64,000 nucleotides of DNA from 66-474 sp044464225. Its GTDB lineage: Bacteria; Pseudomonadota; Gammaproteobacteria; Xanthomonadales; Rhodanobacteraceae. The stretch covers positions 1 to 64,000 of the forward strand of contig JBIQLN010000005.1 in assembly GCA_044464225.1 (NCBI GenBank), given 5' to 3'. Shown piece after piece: positions 18,062-26,863 of the stretch; the first letter of the stretch is position 1; each line of letters opens with the position of its first letter. The translations under genes and the position numbers were made by a program. A model generated the notes under the pieces. The model saw nothing but the letters and a program-made list of their open reading frames with translations. It ran no database searches and was not told where the DNA came from.

Positions 18062-18583
18062 ATGTTCTTGAAGGTGCATGAAAGGCGGACCGGATGGGTG
18101 GCCGCGCGCGGGCGTGATGCTTGCGCGGCCGCCTCGACGGCGTGCGATTCGGTTCCGATGGCGCCGCCGCCCATTCGGTGGCCCCGCGCCCGCACCGGCT
18201 TCACGCTGCTCGAGATGCTCGCAGTGATCGTGCTGCTGGGCATCGTCGGCGTGATCGTGGCACGTTCGGTGTCGGGCCGCGTCGACACCGGCAAGTGGGA
18301 CGCCGGCAAGATCGGCGTCACCAAGCTCGACCAGGACGTGCAGGCGTATGCGCTCGACAACGGATCGCCGCCCAGGTCGCTGGACGACCTGATCACCAAA
18401 CCCTTGAACGCGCCATCGTGGAACGGGCCCTACGCGAAGCCTGCGGACCTTACCGATCCGTTCCGGCATCCGTATGGCTACATCTACCCCGGCAAGCATG
18501 GCCAGTACGATGTCCTGTTCTACGGCCGCGACGGCAAGCCGGGCGGCGAGGGCATCGACCGTGACTACGGGAATTGGCAGTAG
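18062..18583 (+). CDS. gspG: Major pseudopilin GspG
   Basis: A 173-residue prepilin. The cleavage and methylation motif is RTG then FTLLEMLAVIVLLGIVGVIV, followed by the GspG C-terminal calcium-site region (LDDLITKPLNAPSWNGPY, DPFRHPYGYIYPG, GKPGGEGIDRDYGNWQ). It is the main building block of the pseudopilus that pushes substrates through the secretin. The start at 18062 is supported by GGGAG 7 bases upstream, but it gives a 46-residue leader, much longer than usual; ATG 18158 would give a 14-residue leader but lacks a Shine-Dalgarno. Confidence 0.94.
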   Translation: MFLKVHERRTGWVAARGRDACAAASTACDSVPMAPPPIRWPRARTGFTLLEMLAVIVLLGIVGVIVARSVSGRVDTGKWDAGKIGVTKLDQDVQAYALDNGSPPRSLDDLITKPLNAPSWNGPYAKPADLTDPFRHPYGYIYPGKHGQYDVLFYGRDGKPGGEGIDRDYGNWQ

Positions 18584-18671
18584 GCCCCACGTCCCGGGAC
18601 CGGGCGATCGGAGATCGAAGCAGCGTTGCGCCCCGAAGGCCGCAGCTGTTGCGGGGCGATCTGCGTCGCGT

Positions 18672-19184
18672 GTGTTGAAGCCCCGGGGCGATCTTAGGAG
18701 TTCGGGTTTCCGCCGGGCTCCAGGTTCCCGAGCCGGCGTCGCGCGGAATGGCTTCACCCTGATGGAAATGCTTGCGGTGATCGTGTTGATCGCGATCGCC
18801 GTCACCGTAACCGCGGTGTCGCTGGGCGGACGCTCGCGCGGACAACTGGAAGCTTCGGCGCAACGGGTCGCGGCGGGGCTGCGCGACACCCGCACGCGCG
18901 CCATGGCGACGGGCAAGCCGCAATGGTTCACGGTCGACCTGCGCGGACACGCGTGGGCCGCACCGGGCCGCGATGCGCATGCGTTTCCGGCCGACGCAGA
19001 CGTGCGCGTGACGTCGGCCGCGCAGGAAAGCGACCAGGCGGGGGTCGCGCGCATCCGCTATTTCCCCGATGGCAGCTCCAGTGGCGGCAATATCGTGCTC
19101 GCCGACGATCGGCGCAGTGCACGCGTCGACGTTGATTGGCTGACCGGAGGGGTGACGGTGAGCTCCGGGGCGTCAAAGCAATGA
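18672..19184 (+). CDS. gspH: Minor pseudopilin GspH
   Basis: A prepilin with NG then FTLMEMLAVIVLIAIAV at its cleavage site, then a GspH globular domain (LRDTRTRAMATGKPQWFTVDL, VARIRYFPDGSSSGGNIVL, VDWLTGGVTVS). It is a tip-complex subunit of the pseudopilus. The start is uncertain: no ATG lies in frame between the end of gspG and the motif. GTG 18672 or TTG 18675 would give a leader near 27 residues; an ATG at 18474 lies deep inside gspG. The 88-bp gap before the GTG holds a small CGCCCCG/CGGGGCG inverted repeat. The last codons overlap gspI by ATGA. Confidence 0.85.
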   Translation: MLKPRGDLRSSGFRRAPGSRAGVARNGFTLMEMLAVIVLIAIAVTVTAVSLGGRSRGQLEASAQRVAAGLRDTRTRAMATGKPQWFTVDLRGHAWAAPGRDAHAFPADADVRVTSAAQESDQAGVARIRYFPDGSSSGGNIVLADDRRSARVDVDWLTGGVTVSSGASKQ

Positions 19185-19639
19185 TGAAGCCGTGCTTTGC
19201 CCGCTCTTGCGGCTTCACCCTCCTCGAAGTGCTGGCCGCCATCGCGCTGCTGGCGATCGCGTTCGCGGTCGGGCTGGGCGCGCTGGGCAAGTCGGCGCAC
19301 AACGCGGCCCACAGCGCCGCGCTCAACACCGCGGTCGAACATGCGCAGAGCCTGCTGGGCGGACAGGGACTCGAGGCGCCGCTGAAGGATGAAACGCGGT
19401 CCGGCACATTCGACGACGGCATGCGGTGGACACTGAAGGTGCACTTGCTGCCGAAGCAGTCGCAACCTGCGGGCGGACAGGCTGGGGTCGCCCTGCAGCA
19501 GGAAGACGTGCTGGTGGCGCAGGCGGCCGGCATCGACCTGTACCAGTTGGATGTCGCGGTGCAATACGGCGCGGGTCGCACGCTGCGGTTGTCCACCCAG
19601 CGCGCGCAGGCCGCTCCGGCGGGCATGGACCCGGAATAG
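19181..19639 (+). CDS. gspI: Minor pseudopilin GspI
   Basis: A 152-residue prepilin with an 11-residue leader ending in SCG, then FTLLEVLAAIALLAIAFAVG. GspI forms the pseudopilus tip with GspJ and GspK. The globular part is short, as expected, and ends in VQYGAGRTLRLSTQRAQ. The ATGATG at its start overlaps the gspH stop, so translation is likely coupled. Confidence 0.92.
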   Translation: MMKPCFARSCGFTLLEVLAAIALLAIAFAVGLGALGKSAHNAAHSAALNTAVEHAQSLLGGQGLEAPLKDETRSGTFDDGMRWTLKVHLLPKQSQPAGGQAGVALQQEDVLVAQAAGIDLYQLDVAVQYGAGRTLRLSTQRAQAAPAGMDPE

Positions 19640-19649
19640 GGCAGACACG

Positions 19650-20384
19650 ATGCACGTCCCGCCGCCATCGCCGAGTACCGTTGGACAGGCCGCACGCCAT
19701 CGGCCGCGGCCGGTCTCCGGGTTCGGGGTCGCGGGTTCCCGGTACCGGCACGCCCGCGGCTTCACCCTGCTCGAAATCCTGCTGGCGCTGGCATTGCTCG
19801 CGCTGATGATGCTGGGTGTTTGGGGTGCGATGGCCGGGGCGACCCGAATCACGCACTCCGCGGACGCGTTGATGGCGCGCAGCGAGAACGTGCGCACCGT
19901 GCAACAGTTCCTGCGCCGCCATGTATCCGCGGCCCAACTGCAGCCGTACGTGGCCGAGGGCGATACCCGCGCGCGGATGTTCGAAGGCGATGCCACCTCG
20001 ATGCGCTACGTTGCGCCCCTGCCCATGCAATCGGGCCATGCCGGGTTGTACGTGCAGACCCTCCGCTTGACCGGGGATGCCCCGGGCGGTGCATCGCTCG
20101 AACTCGTCTACCAGCCCTACTCGGACGACACGCCGCAAACCGCCGATGCGGTGACGCACCTTCTTCTCACGGACCTGCAGGGCGGACGATTCCAGTACCT
20201 CGCGGCGGCGGCTTTCGGAAAACCCGCGGCGTGGCGTGACGACTGGCAGGCGGCCAACGGCTTGCCGCTCGCGGTGCGGATCCATCTCGATCCCGCCTGG
20301 CGTGCTCCGGTGCCATTCCCCGAAATGGTGATTCGATTGCATTCGGGCGAAGGCTTCGGCGCACAAGTGGGGGGCACGCCATGA
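19650..20384 (+). CDS. gspJ: Minor pseudopilin GspJ
   Basis: A 244-residue prepilin with HARG then FTLLEILLALALLALMMLG and a GspJ globular domain (RRHVSAAQLQP, MRYVAPLPMQSGHAGLYVQ, WRAPVPFPEMVIRL). The pre-cleavage leader from ATG 19650 is 37 residues, unusually long and Pro/Arg-rich. It follows gspI after 10 bases and overlaps gspK by ATGA. Confidence 0.92.
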   Translation: MHVPPPSPSTVGQAARHRPRPVSGFGVAGSRYRHARGFTLLEILLALALLALMMLGVWGAMAGATRITHSADALMARSENVRTVQQFLRRHVSAAQLQPYVAEGDTRARMFEGDATSMRYVAPLPMQSGHAGLYVQTLRLTGDAPGGASLELVYQPYSDDTPQTADAVTHLLLTDLQGGRFQYLAAAAFGKPAAWRDDWQAANGLPLAVRIHLDPAWRAPVPFPEMVIRLHSGEGFGAQVGGTP

Positions 20385-21244
20385 CTGCGGGCCAGCGCGG
20401 CACCGCGCTGCTGCTGGTGTTGTGGGTGACGGTGCTGCTCGCGGCGCTGCTGGTCGGGGTTGCGGCTGCTTCGCGCAGCCAGAGTCAGGCTGCGCTGTAT
20501 GGAGCCCAGCGCGTGCGTGCCGAATTGGCAGCCGAGGCCGGGCTGGCGCATGCCGTGGCCGGTTTGCGCGCGCCCGAGCTGCGCGACCAGTGGGTGCCGG
20601 ATGGCCGCAGCCACGACTTCGAGTTCGATGGCGCGAAGGTGCGCGTGCAGGTGGTGGACGTCAGCGGGCTGATCGACCTCAATGCCAGCCCCCCGGATTT
20701 GTTGGGCGACCTGTTCGCGGCAGCGGGCGTGGATCGCGCGCGTGCCGATCAGTACGCCAGCACGCTGGCCGCCTGGCGAAGCGATTCAGCCCGCCCGCCA
20801 TCGCCCTCGCGCGGTGGCGCGGCGCAGTCGCACGGGCCGTTTCGCGCCATCGAGCAACTGGCGCGGTTGCCTGGCATGACGACCGACCTGTTCGGCAAGG
20901 TCGAGCGATCGGTGACGGTGTTTTCAGGACGCAACTTTCCGGACGCCTCGTACGCGCCGCCCCTGTCGCTGGCCGCGTTGCGGGGCCTCGCGCCCGCCCA
21001 GGCGAATACGCTGGTCACCCAACGCCGGAGCCGCCCGGCGCAACGCGGCGCGGGCAATGGCCGGGCCTTCGGCGCGGTGGCCAACGGCCCCCTGATCGCC
21101 GGCTACGGCGGGGTGGTCGAGCGCGTGTTCAGTACCGCCACGATGCCCGATGGAACGCACGTGGATTTGGATGTGACGATACGCTTGGCGTTGACGGGCA
21201 CCCGGGCGCGCCCGTACAAAGTATTGGACTGGCGCGTGGATTGA
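20381..21244 (+). CDS. gspK: Minor pseudopilin GspK
   Basis: A 287-residue prepilin-like subunit that caps the pseudopilus tip. The N-terminus is GQRG then TALLLVLWVTVLLAALLVG, lacking the Glu5 of other pseudopilins, which is normal for GspK. The body contains DVSGLIDLNASPPDLL and FRAIEQLARLPGMT, the helix-hairpin type segments of the family. It is at the short end of the family range. A 27-base gap follows before gspL. Confidence 0.92.
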   Translation: MTAGQRGTALLLVLWVTVLLAALLVGVAAASRSQSQAALYGAQRVRAELAAEAGLAHAVAGLRAPELRDQWVPDGRSHDFEFDGAKVRVQVVDVSGLIDLNASPPDLLGDLFAAAGVDRARADQYASTLAAWRSDSARPPSPSRGGAAQSHGPFRAIEQLARLPGMTTDLFGKVERSVTVFSGRNFPDASYAPPLSLAALRGLAPAQANTLVTQRRSRPAQRGAGNGRAFGAVANGPLIAGYGGVVERVFSTATMPDGTHVDLDVTIRLALTGTRARPYKVLDWRVD

Positions 21245-21271
21245 TGCCACGCGTTTCCTGGCGGGGCTGCA

Positions 21272-22399
21272 ATGGCGACAGCAGGCGCACAAACCCTCGA
21301 ACGCGCGAAGCTGGCGTGGCGGCGTTCGCCGCTCCCGGGCTTCCTAGGCTGGTGGGGCGGTGAATTGACGGCCATGCTGCCGGCGCGCCTGCGTGCGTGG
21401 GTGCGCCGGGGGCCGGACGTGTTGTGGCTGGGTGAAACGGATGGCAATGCGACAGTCCGTCGTGCACGCACGGGCGCCACGCTCGCCGCGATCGGTCCCG
21501 AACTGCCGGTGGACGTCCAACGCACGGAATTCTCACGGGCTTGCGCCGGCATCGATCCTGACGATCGCTGCCTGTTGCTGGTGGTGCCGGCATCTCACGT
21601 ACTGCACCGACGCCTGGCGATGCCGGCCGCGGCGGCCGCCGATCCGCGCCGGGTGGTCGGGTATGAACTGGACCGGCAGACGCCGTTCAAGCCCGAACAG
21701 GTGTATTACGACGTCCGCGTCAGCGCCGACGCGGCGCCGGCGGGACAGGTGGCGCTGGACCTGTACGTGGCGCCCAGGGCCGAAATCGATCCGTTGCTGG
21801 AACGCTTCAACGCGATGGGCGCGCATCCCGATGCGGTCGATGTGCAGACGGCCGGTGGCGCGCTGGCCGGCATCGACCTGATGCCGCCGGAGCGGCGGCC
21901 GCGGCGTATCGATCGCCGCGGCCGCGCCAACTTCATCCTGGGCCTGGTGTGCATCCTGCTGGTGGTGCTGGTGTTGTCGCAGTGGCTCGCCAACCGTCGC
22001 GCGGCGCTGGCCGAAATGCAGGACGAGGTGCAGGCGATGCGCGCCCGGGCGACACAGTCCGAGCAATTGCGTGCACAACTCACCGGCGCGCTGGCGGCAT
22101 CGAAGTTCCTGGTGAAACGCAAATCGGAAAACCCGTCCGCACTGGCCGTGCTGGACGACCTGACCCGGCGCTTGCCCGCGACGGCGTGGCTGGACGTCCT
22201 GACGCTGGACGACTCGGGCGGGCTCGACATCAAGGGCGAAGCCGCCAAGGCGGCGGCGCTGGTGGACACCCTCGGCAATTCGAAGTTGTTGCAGGAGCCC
22301 AAGCTGCAAGGCGTGATCCAGCCCGACCCCGCGACCGGCAAGGAACGTTTCGAGATGGTTGCGCGGGTACGCCAGCAGGATGCCGCCGTTGGCCACTGA
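21272..22399 (+). CDS. gspL: Type II secretion protein GspL (PilM/PilN-like)
   Basis: A 375-residue bitopic inner-membrane protein. The N-terminal cytoplasmic domain has an actin-like (PilM) fold that binds GspE (DVLWLGETDGN, VVGYELDRQTPF). One membrane helix (FILGLVCILLVVLVLSQWLA) near residues 217-236 is followed by a coiled stretch and a ferredoxin-like periplasmic domain (LDVLTLDDSGGLDIKGEA). It anchors the ATPase to the platform. The start has GCGGGG upstream. Its end overlaps gspM by 20 bp. Confidence 0.9.
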   Translation: MATAGAQTLERAKLAWRRSPLPGFLGWWGGELTAMLPARLRAWVRRGPDVLWLGETDGNATVRRARTGATLAAIGPELPVDVQRTEFSRACAGIDPDDRCLLLVVPASHVLHRRLAMPAAAAADPRRVVGYELDRQTPFKPEQVYYDVRVSADAAPAGQVALDLYVAPRAEIDPLLERFNAMGAHPDAVDVQTAGGALAGIDLMPPERRPRRIDRRGRANFILGLVCILLVVLVLSQWLANRRAALAEMQDEVQAMRARATQSEQLRAQLTGALAASKFLVKRKSENPSALAVLDDLTRRLPATAWLDVLTLDDSGGLDIKGEAAKAAALVDTLGNSKLLQEPKLQGVIQPDPATGKERFEMVARVRQQDAAVGH

Positions 22400-22985
22400 C
22401 GTGAAAAGGCGCATCGCGCGGAGGCTGTCGCCGGGACAGTCGCGGTTCGCCGCGATCGGGCTGGCGCTGGTCGCGCTGGCGATCGCCTATTTCGTGCTGC
22501 TGCACTGGTGGTTCGTGGCGCCGTTGCTGCAGGTGGACGGGCAGATGCGCGACCTGCAGAAGATCCATGCGAAGTACGCGGCGGCGATCGCCGAGCAGCC
22601 GGAACTGCAAAAGCGCGTCGCGAAACTGGAACAAGGCGGCGCGTCGGTGGACGCGTTCTTGTCTGCCAATGATCCGAGCGCCGCGTCCGCGAACCTGATC
22701 CAGCGCGCCACCGACGTGGTCGCTGCGCACGCGCACGAGGATGCCGGTTGCAGCATGCCCTCCAAGATGCCGATCGAACAGGATGCCGGCAACGAACCGT
22801 TCCGGCGCATCAGCGTCAGCGTTACGCTCGATTGCGGCATGCAGCCGCTGGCGGCGGTGCTGCACGATTTCGACCGCGGGTTGCCCTATCTGTTCGTGGA
22901 CAATCTGACGATGGCGCGTTCGCCCAGCGGCAGGTTGCAGGCGCAGCTGACCTTGTCCGGCTATCTGAGGCCCGCGTCGCCATGA
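22380..22985 (+). CDS. gspM: Type II secretion protein GspM
   Basis: A 201-residue bitopic inner-membrane protein with a short cytoplasmic tail, one helix (FAAIGLALVALAIAYFVLLHWWFV), a coiled region and a ferredoxin-like periplasmic domain (FRRISVSVTLDCGMQPLAAVLHD, FVDNLTM). GspM partners GspL in the platform. ATG 22380 is used because AGCAGGA precedes it; GTG 22401 just after the gspL stop is an alternative. It overlaps the next gene by ATGA. Confidence 0.88.
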   Translation: MPPLATDVKRRIARRLSPGQSRFAAIGLALVALAIAYFVLLHWWFVAPLLQVDGQMRDLQKIHAKYAAAIAEQPELQKRVAKLEQGGASVDAFLSANDPSAASANLIQRATDVVAAHAHEDAGCSMPSKMPIEQDAGNEPFRRISVSVTLDCGMQPLAAVLHDFDRGLPYLFVDNLTMARSPSGRLQAQLTLSGYLRPASP

Positions 22986-23704
22986 ATGCCGCCGACCGTC
23001 GTCGCCTGACGCCCGCGTTGGGAATCATCGCCGCCATCCTGGTGGTGTTGCTGATCGCCCTGTGGGCGGGCCTCGGCGATGGCGCCACCTGGAACGACAA
23101 TGCTGCACCGGCGCGCCTGCCGTCGGTCGGCGCCGCCACGCCGGCGCCGGCGGTGCCGCCGCTGGAGCAATACGCGGAAGTGTGGCAACACCCCTTGTTC
23201 AGCCCCACCCGTACGCCCGCGCCCGCCACGGCAGGCGGGAGCGATTCCAGCGGCGACCTGCAGCTGACCGGCGTGATCATGCTGCCGCACCTCAAGATGG
23301 CCATCCTGCACGACCGGAGCAACGGCAAGGATTACCGCGCCATCGAGGGACAGCCATCGCACGAGGGGCCGGTGCTGGTGGAACTGCATCCGCGCAGCGC
23401 GGTGATCGAGGTGTCGGGCTCGCGGCAGGAACTGCAACTGGTGCCCGGTCCGGCGCCGGGCTCGGGTGCGACTCCCAATACGGACGAGCAGCAGGGGGAG
23501 CAGGACGAGCCCGTTCCCATGAGCGCGGGAACCGGCGCATCTGCTATGGTCACCCGCCGCGGCACGTCGGATTCAAACGGGTCCGTGAATCAGGCGCCGA
23601 AGCCGGCGGCCGGTTCGCAGTCCGACGCGGCGCGCGCACGGGCGCTGAAGGCGCGCATCGACGCGCAACGGCGCAGGGCCGCGCGCCGGGATGGCGGTCA
23701 TTGA
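22982..23704 (+). CDS. gspN: Type II secretion protein XpsN/GspC-like
   Basis: A 240-residue bitopic protein with one N-terminal membrane helix (LGIIAAILVVLLIALWAGL) and a periplasmic homology region (LQLTGVIMLPHLKMAILHD, YRAIEGQPSHEGPVLVELHPRSAVIEV), like the HR domain of GspC that contacts the secretin. No PDZ domain follows; the tail is Pro/Gln/Ala-rich and ends in an Arg-rich segment. In Xanthomonas the equivalent is XpsN, and the position just before gspD fits that. It probably links the inner-membrane platform to the secretin; that is inference from family and position. Confidence 0.82.
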   Translation: MNAADRRRLTPALGIIAAILVVLLIALWAGLGDGATWNDNAAPARLPSVGAATPAPAVPPLEQYAEVWQHPLFSPTRTPAPATAGGSDSSGDLQLTGVIMLPHLKMAILHDRSNGKDYRAIEGQPSHEGPVLVELHPRSAVIEVSGSRQELQLVPGPAPGSGATPNTDEQQGEQDEPVPMSAGTGASAMVTRRGTSDSNGSVNQAPKPAAGSQSDAARARALKARIDAQRRRAARRDGGH

Positions 23705-23707
23705 CGC

Positions 23708-26413
23708 ATGCATCGCGCCACCGCGCAATGCAGGCCGGGAGTGCATGACGTGTACAAAAAGCTAGCCGTGCCGGGGATCGTGTTCGCTGCCGCGCTGCTG
23801 GCGGGGTGCGCGCCGCAGATCCGCCAGGACAATGACTACACCCTGCAGCGGGAGGCCATTGCAGGCACCCACAAGCCGGTGCCGCAGCCGCTCAACGTCG
23901 GCACGGAACAGCAGAACCCGAATCTCGCCAGCGCGGCCGCGCCGGAAACCCATTACGGCACCGGCGTGTTCATCAATCCGCCGAGCCACACCCCTACCGG
24001 TCGCGCCGCCAACGAGGGCGGCACCATCACCTTCAACTTCGACAACCAGCCGGTGCAGGCCGCGGTCAAGGCGATCCTGGGCGACGTGCTGCACGCGAAT
24101 TATTCCATTTCGCCCGACGTCAAGGGCACCGTGACCTTTGCGACGTCGCAACCAGTCACGGAAGCCGAAGTGCTGCCGATCCTGCAGATGCTGCTGTCGT
24201 GGACGGGCAATGCGCTGGTGCACCAGAAAGGCGGTTACCTGGTGGTGCCCGTGGAGCAGGCCGCCCCCGGCAACCTCGTGCCCGGCCTCGGCGCGGTGTC
24301 GCCCGGCGCGGGGTATGCGGCGCAGCTGTTTCCGCTGCACTACGTGTCCGCGGAAGCGATGCAGAAACTGTTGAAGCCGTTTGCCGACCCGAAGGCTTTC
24401 CTGCTTGTCGATCCGGTGCGCAACCTGCTGGTGATGGGCGGCACGCCCGACGAACTGGCCAATTACCAGCGCATCATCCGCACCTTCGACGTCGATTGGC
24501 TGCGTGGCATGTCGGTGGCGGTGATTCCGCTGCAGCACGTGCAGGCCGATGACCTGGTCACGCAACTCCAGACACTGTTCACCGAGCAATCCGGCGGTTC
24601 GGCCGCGGCGGCGGCGACCAACGGCGGCGCCACGAACCTGGTGGCGCCCGCGCATTCGGAAAACCTTTCCAGCATGGTGCGGCTGATTCCGCTGAAGCAC
24701 AGCAACTCGCTGGTGGTGATCACGCCGCAGCCGTCGTATCTCGACGAAGTGCGCAGGCTCGTCACCACCATCGACAACGGCGCGGGCAATGCCTCGGGGT
24801 TGTACGTTTACAACGTGCTCAACGTGAAGGCGTCGGACCTCGCGCGGCACTTGAACGAACTGTTCGGCAACGGCACCGGCAACCAGCAGAACCCGGTGGG
24901 CGCGGTCGCGCCGGGATTTTCGCCGCTGGAACAATCCGCGGCGGGCAGCCTTGGCGCGCAGCAGGGTTTCGGCAGCTTCTCACCGGACAACAGCAACTTC
25001 TCGGGAAATTTCGGCAGCAATGGCGGTGACGAGTTCGGTTCCGGTACGGGCGGGATCACGGGCGCGACCCAGATGCGCCGAGGCCAGCGCGCGGGGCAAG
25101 ACACCTTCGCGTTCACCACCAGTGAAGGCGTGCGCATTGCCGCGGTCAACGAAAACAACCAATTGCTGATCCGCGCCACGCCTGGGCAATGGGAGAAATT
25201 GTTGCCGGTGATCGATCGGCTGGACGAGAAGCCGTTGCAGGTGCAGATCGAAACGCGTGTGCTGGAAGTCAGCCTGACCGGAGAATTCCAGTTCGGCGTG
25301 CAGTATTACCTCGGCGGCCTGATCGGCACCCAGCCGGGTTCGCCACCCAACACCAACCAGTCGTTCCACCGCCACCAGGGTGCGGCAGGCCTCGGCGGCG
25401 TCCAGTACTCCACATCGGATGCGTTGTTCTATTCGTTCGCGGGCAATGATTTGCAGTTCGCGCTCAGGGCGCTGGAGTCGAGTGGCGACGCCAAGATATT
25501 GTCCGCGCCTTCCACGGTGGTGCTCAACAACCAGGAAACCACTTTCAAGGTGGGAGAAAAGATTCCGGTGGTGCAGACCTACCTCGTGCCGGGCGTCGGC
25601 ACGGGTTCGGCTACGGATGCCTTCAACGCGGGCCAGGTGCGATACATCGACACCGGCGTGTTGCTGGACGTGGTACCGCGCGTCAGCCCCGGCGGGCTGG
25701 TGTACATGGACATCCAGCAGGTTGTCAGCAAGCCGACTACCCAGGACAAGTTCGGCAACTACACCATCACCAACCGGGCGCTCAGCACCGAAGTGGCGGT
25801 GCAAAGCGGGCAGACCGTACTGCTGGGGGGATTGATCCAGCAAACGGACATGACCCAGGACAGCGGCGTGCCGTTCCTCAGCCGCATTCCCGTGCTGGGG
25901 CGCCTGTTCGGCACCACAGACCGCAAGCGCGACCGCACCGAACTGATCGTGCTGATCACGCCGCGCATCATCCGCAACCCCGAGGATGCACGCCGCGTCA
26001 CCGACGAATACCAGACGAAGTTCGAATCGCTGAAACCGATCCTGCCCCGGGGCGATGCGACGCCCGCTTCGGCGACCGAAAGCCTGCCGCCGTCCACCGA
26101 ATCCGTTCCCCCACCGGGCACGTCATCCGCGCCTGCGGCCGATGAATCCGCGGCCGGTCCCGCCGCGGTTGCGCCCGCGGACCAGTGGTCGGTGCAGGTG
26201 GCCTCCTTCACGAACGACAACGACGCCGAACGACTGCGGGCGCGCCTGCAGCAGCTCGGCTATACCGGCTACATCCGGAATGTGACCACGTCCGACGGCG
26301 TGCGGTGGCGCGTGTACGCCGGCCCGGTGGTGAACCACGACGCGGCCGATCGCCTGCGTGCCTCCATCGCGGACAGTCTGCACATCGAGGGCCTGCTGAT
26401 CGTGCGGCCGTAG
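23708..26413 (+). CDS. gspD: Type II secretin GspD, lipoprotein form with C-terminal SPOR domain
   Basis: A 901-residue outer-membrane secretin. A signal with lipobox LLAGC (Cys34) suggests lipidation and self-piloting, as known for HxcQ. N domains follow (FNFDNQPVQAAVKAILGDVL; repeated RLIPLKHSNSLVVI-type units; a Gly/Asn-rich linker around 390-440) and then the secretin domain (VQIETRVLEVSLTGEFQFG, LSAPSTVVLNNQETTFKVGEKIPV, VLLGGLIQQTD, PFLSRIPVLGRLFG). After a Pro/Ala/Ser-rich linker, residues 826-901 form a SPOR domain (WSVQVASFTNDNDAERLRARL, WRVYAGPV), a fold known to bind denuded peptidoglycan. GTG 23750 with GGGA upstream is an alternative start. No pilotin gene is present. Confidence 0.95.
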   Translation: MHRATAQCRPGVHDVYKKLAVPGIVFAAALLAGCAPQIRQDNDYTLQREAIAGTHKPVPQPLNVGTEQQNPNLASAAAPETHYGTGVFINPPSHTPTGRAANEGGTITFNFDNQPVQAAVKAILGDVLHANYSISPDVKGTVTFATSQPVTEAEVLPILQMLLSWTGNALVHQKGGYLVVPVEQAAPGNLVPGLGAVSPGAGYAAQLFPLHYVSAEAMQKLLKPFADPKAFLLVDPVRNLLVMGGTPDELANYQRIIRTFDVDWLRGMSVAVIPLQHVQADDLVTQLQTLFTEQSGGSAAAAATNGGATNLVAPAHSENLSSMVRLIPLKHSNSLVVITPQPSYLDEVRRLVTTIDNGAGNASGLYVYNVLNVKASDLARHLNELFGNGTGNQQNPVGAVAPGFSPLEQSAAGSLGAQQGFGSFSPDNSNFSGNFGSNGGDEFGSGTGGITGATQMRRGQRAGQDTFAFTTSEGVRIAAVNENNQLLIRATPGQWEKLLPVIDRLDEKPLQVQIETRVLEVSLTGEFQFGVQYYLGGLIGTQPGSPPNTNQSFHRHQGAAGLGGVQYSTSDALFYSFAGNDLQFALRALESSGDAKILSAPSTVVLNNQETTFKVGEKIPVVQTYLVPGVGTGSATDAFNAGQVRYIDTGVLLDVVPRVSPGGLVYMDIQQVVSKPTTQDKFGNYTITNRALSTEVAVQSGQTVLLGGLIQQTDMTQDSGVPFLSRIPVLGRLFGTTDRKRDRTELIVLITPRIIRNPEDARRVTDEYQTKFESLKPILPRGDATPASATESLPPSTESVPPPGTSSAPAADESAAGPAAVAPADQWSVQVASFTNDNDAERLRARLQQLGYTGYIRNVTTSDGVRWRVYAGPVVNHDAADRLRASIADSLHIEGLLIVRP

Positions 26414-26453
26414 CGCGGGCGGCGCGACGCGGGCCGTGACACGGAGGCGCGCG

Positions 26454-26574
26454 ATGAAAGGCTGGCGCGTTTGATGTTCGGCATCCTCGTTCCGGCCGGA
26501 GAGCCGCGGAACCGCACGTGCAGGACAGCATGGTGGTCACGGGCACGATCACCATGGACACGGAGGACCACTGA
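26454..26574 (+). pseudogene. Probable remnant of a TonB-like or similar envelope gene
   Basis: ATG 26454 has a perfect GGAGG 6 bases upstream but reads only MKGWRV before a stop. Another frame opens MFGILVPAGEPRN at 26474, and a third frame runs to a stop at 26574 through QDSMVVTGTITMDTEDH. Three good-looking pieces in three frames behind a strong ribosome site suggest a frameshifted and truncated gene. The VTGTI stretch recalls short TonB-like energy transducers of Xanthomonadales, from memory only. Confidence 0.3.
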
Positions 26575-26857
26575 TTCGTGCAGGTGCCGGTTTATTACTG
26601 GATAGGGTTTCCGGGCCGGGCGCCTGCGCGTCGTCATGGTCGAAGGGACCTCTGCACTCCCGGGCCAGTGCGGGATGTCCCCCGGGCGGATGCGGACGGC
26701 CGTCGCAGTGCGGTTTTGATGCGGTTGCCGAGGCAGGCGTCCCGGTCATCGGGGATACGCGATTCGTGCTCGAAACGGCATTGGCCGGCAGCAACGACAT
26801 CCCTGATTGCCGGCGCGTGCACGCCCTGTCCCCGCGTCCATCCGGCGCAGGTATCGC

Positions 26858-26863
26858 TAGACT
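26858..26863 (+). promoter_or_regulatory. -10 box giving a leaderless glycosyltransferase mRNA
   Basis: TAGACT ends exactly 6 bases before ATG 26870, so transcription should start at or next to the A of the start codon. No Shine-Dalgarno is present, which is consistent. No clear -35 is seen. Confidence 0.45.
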
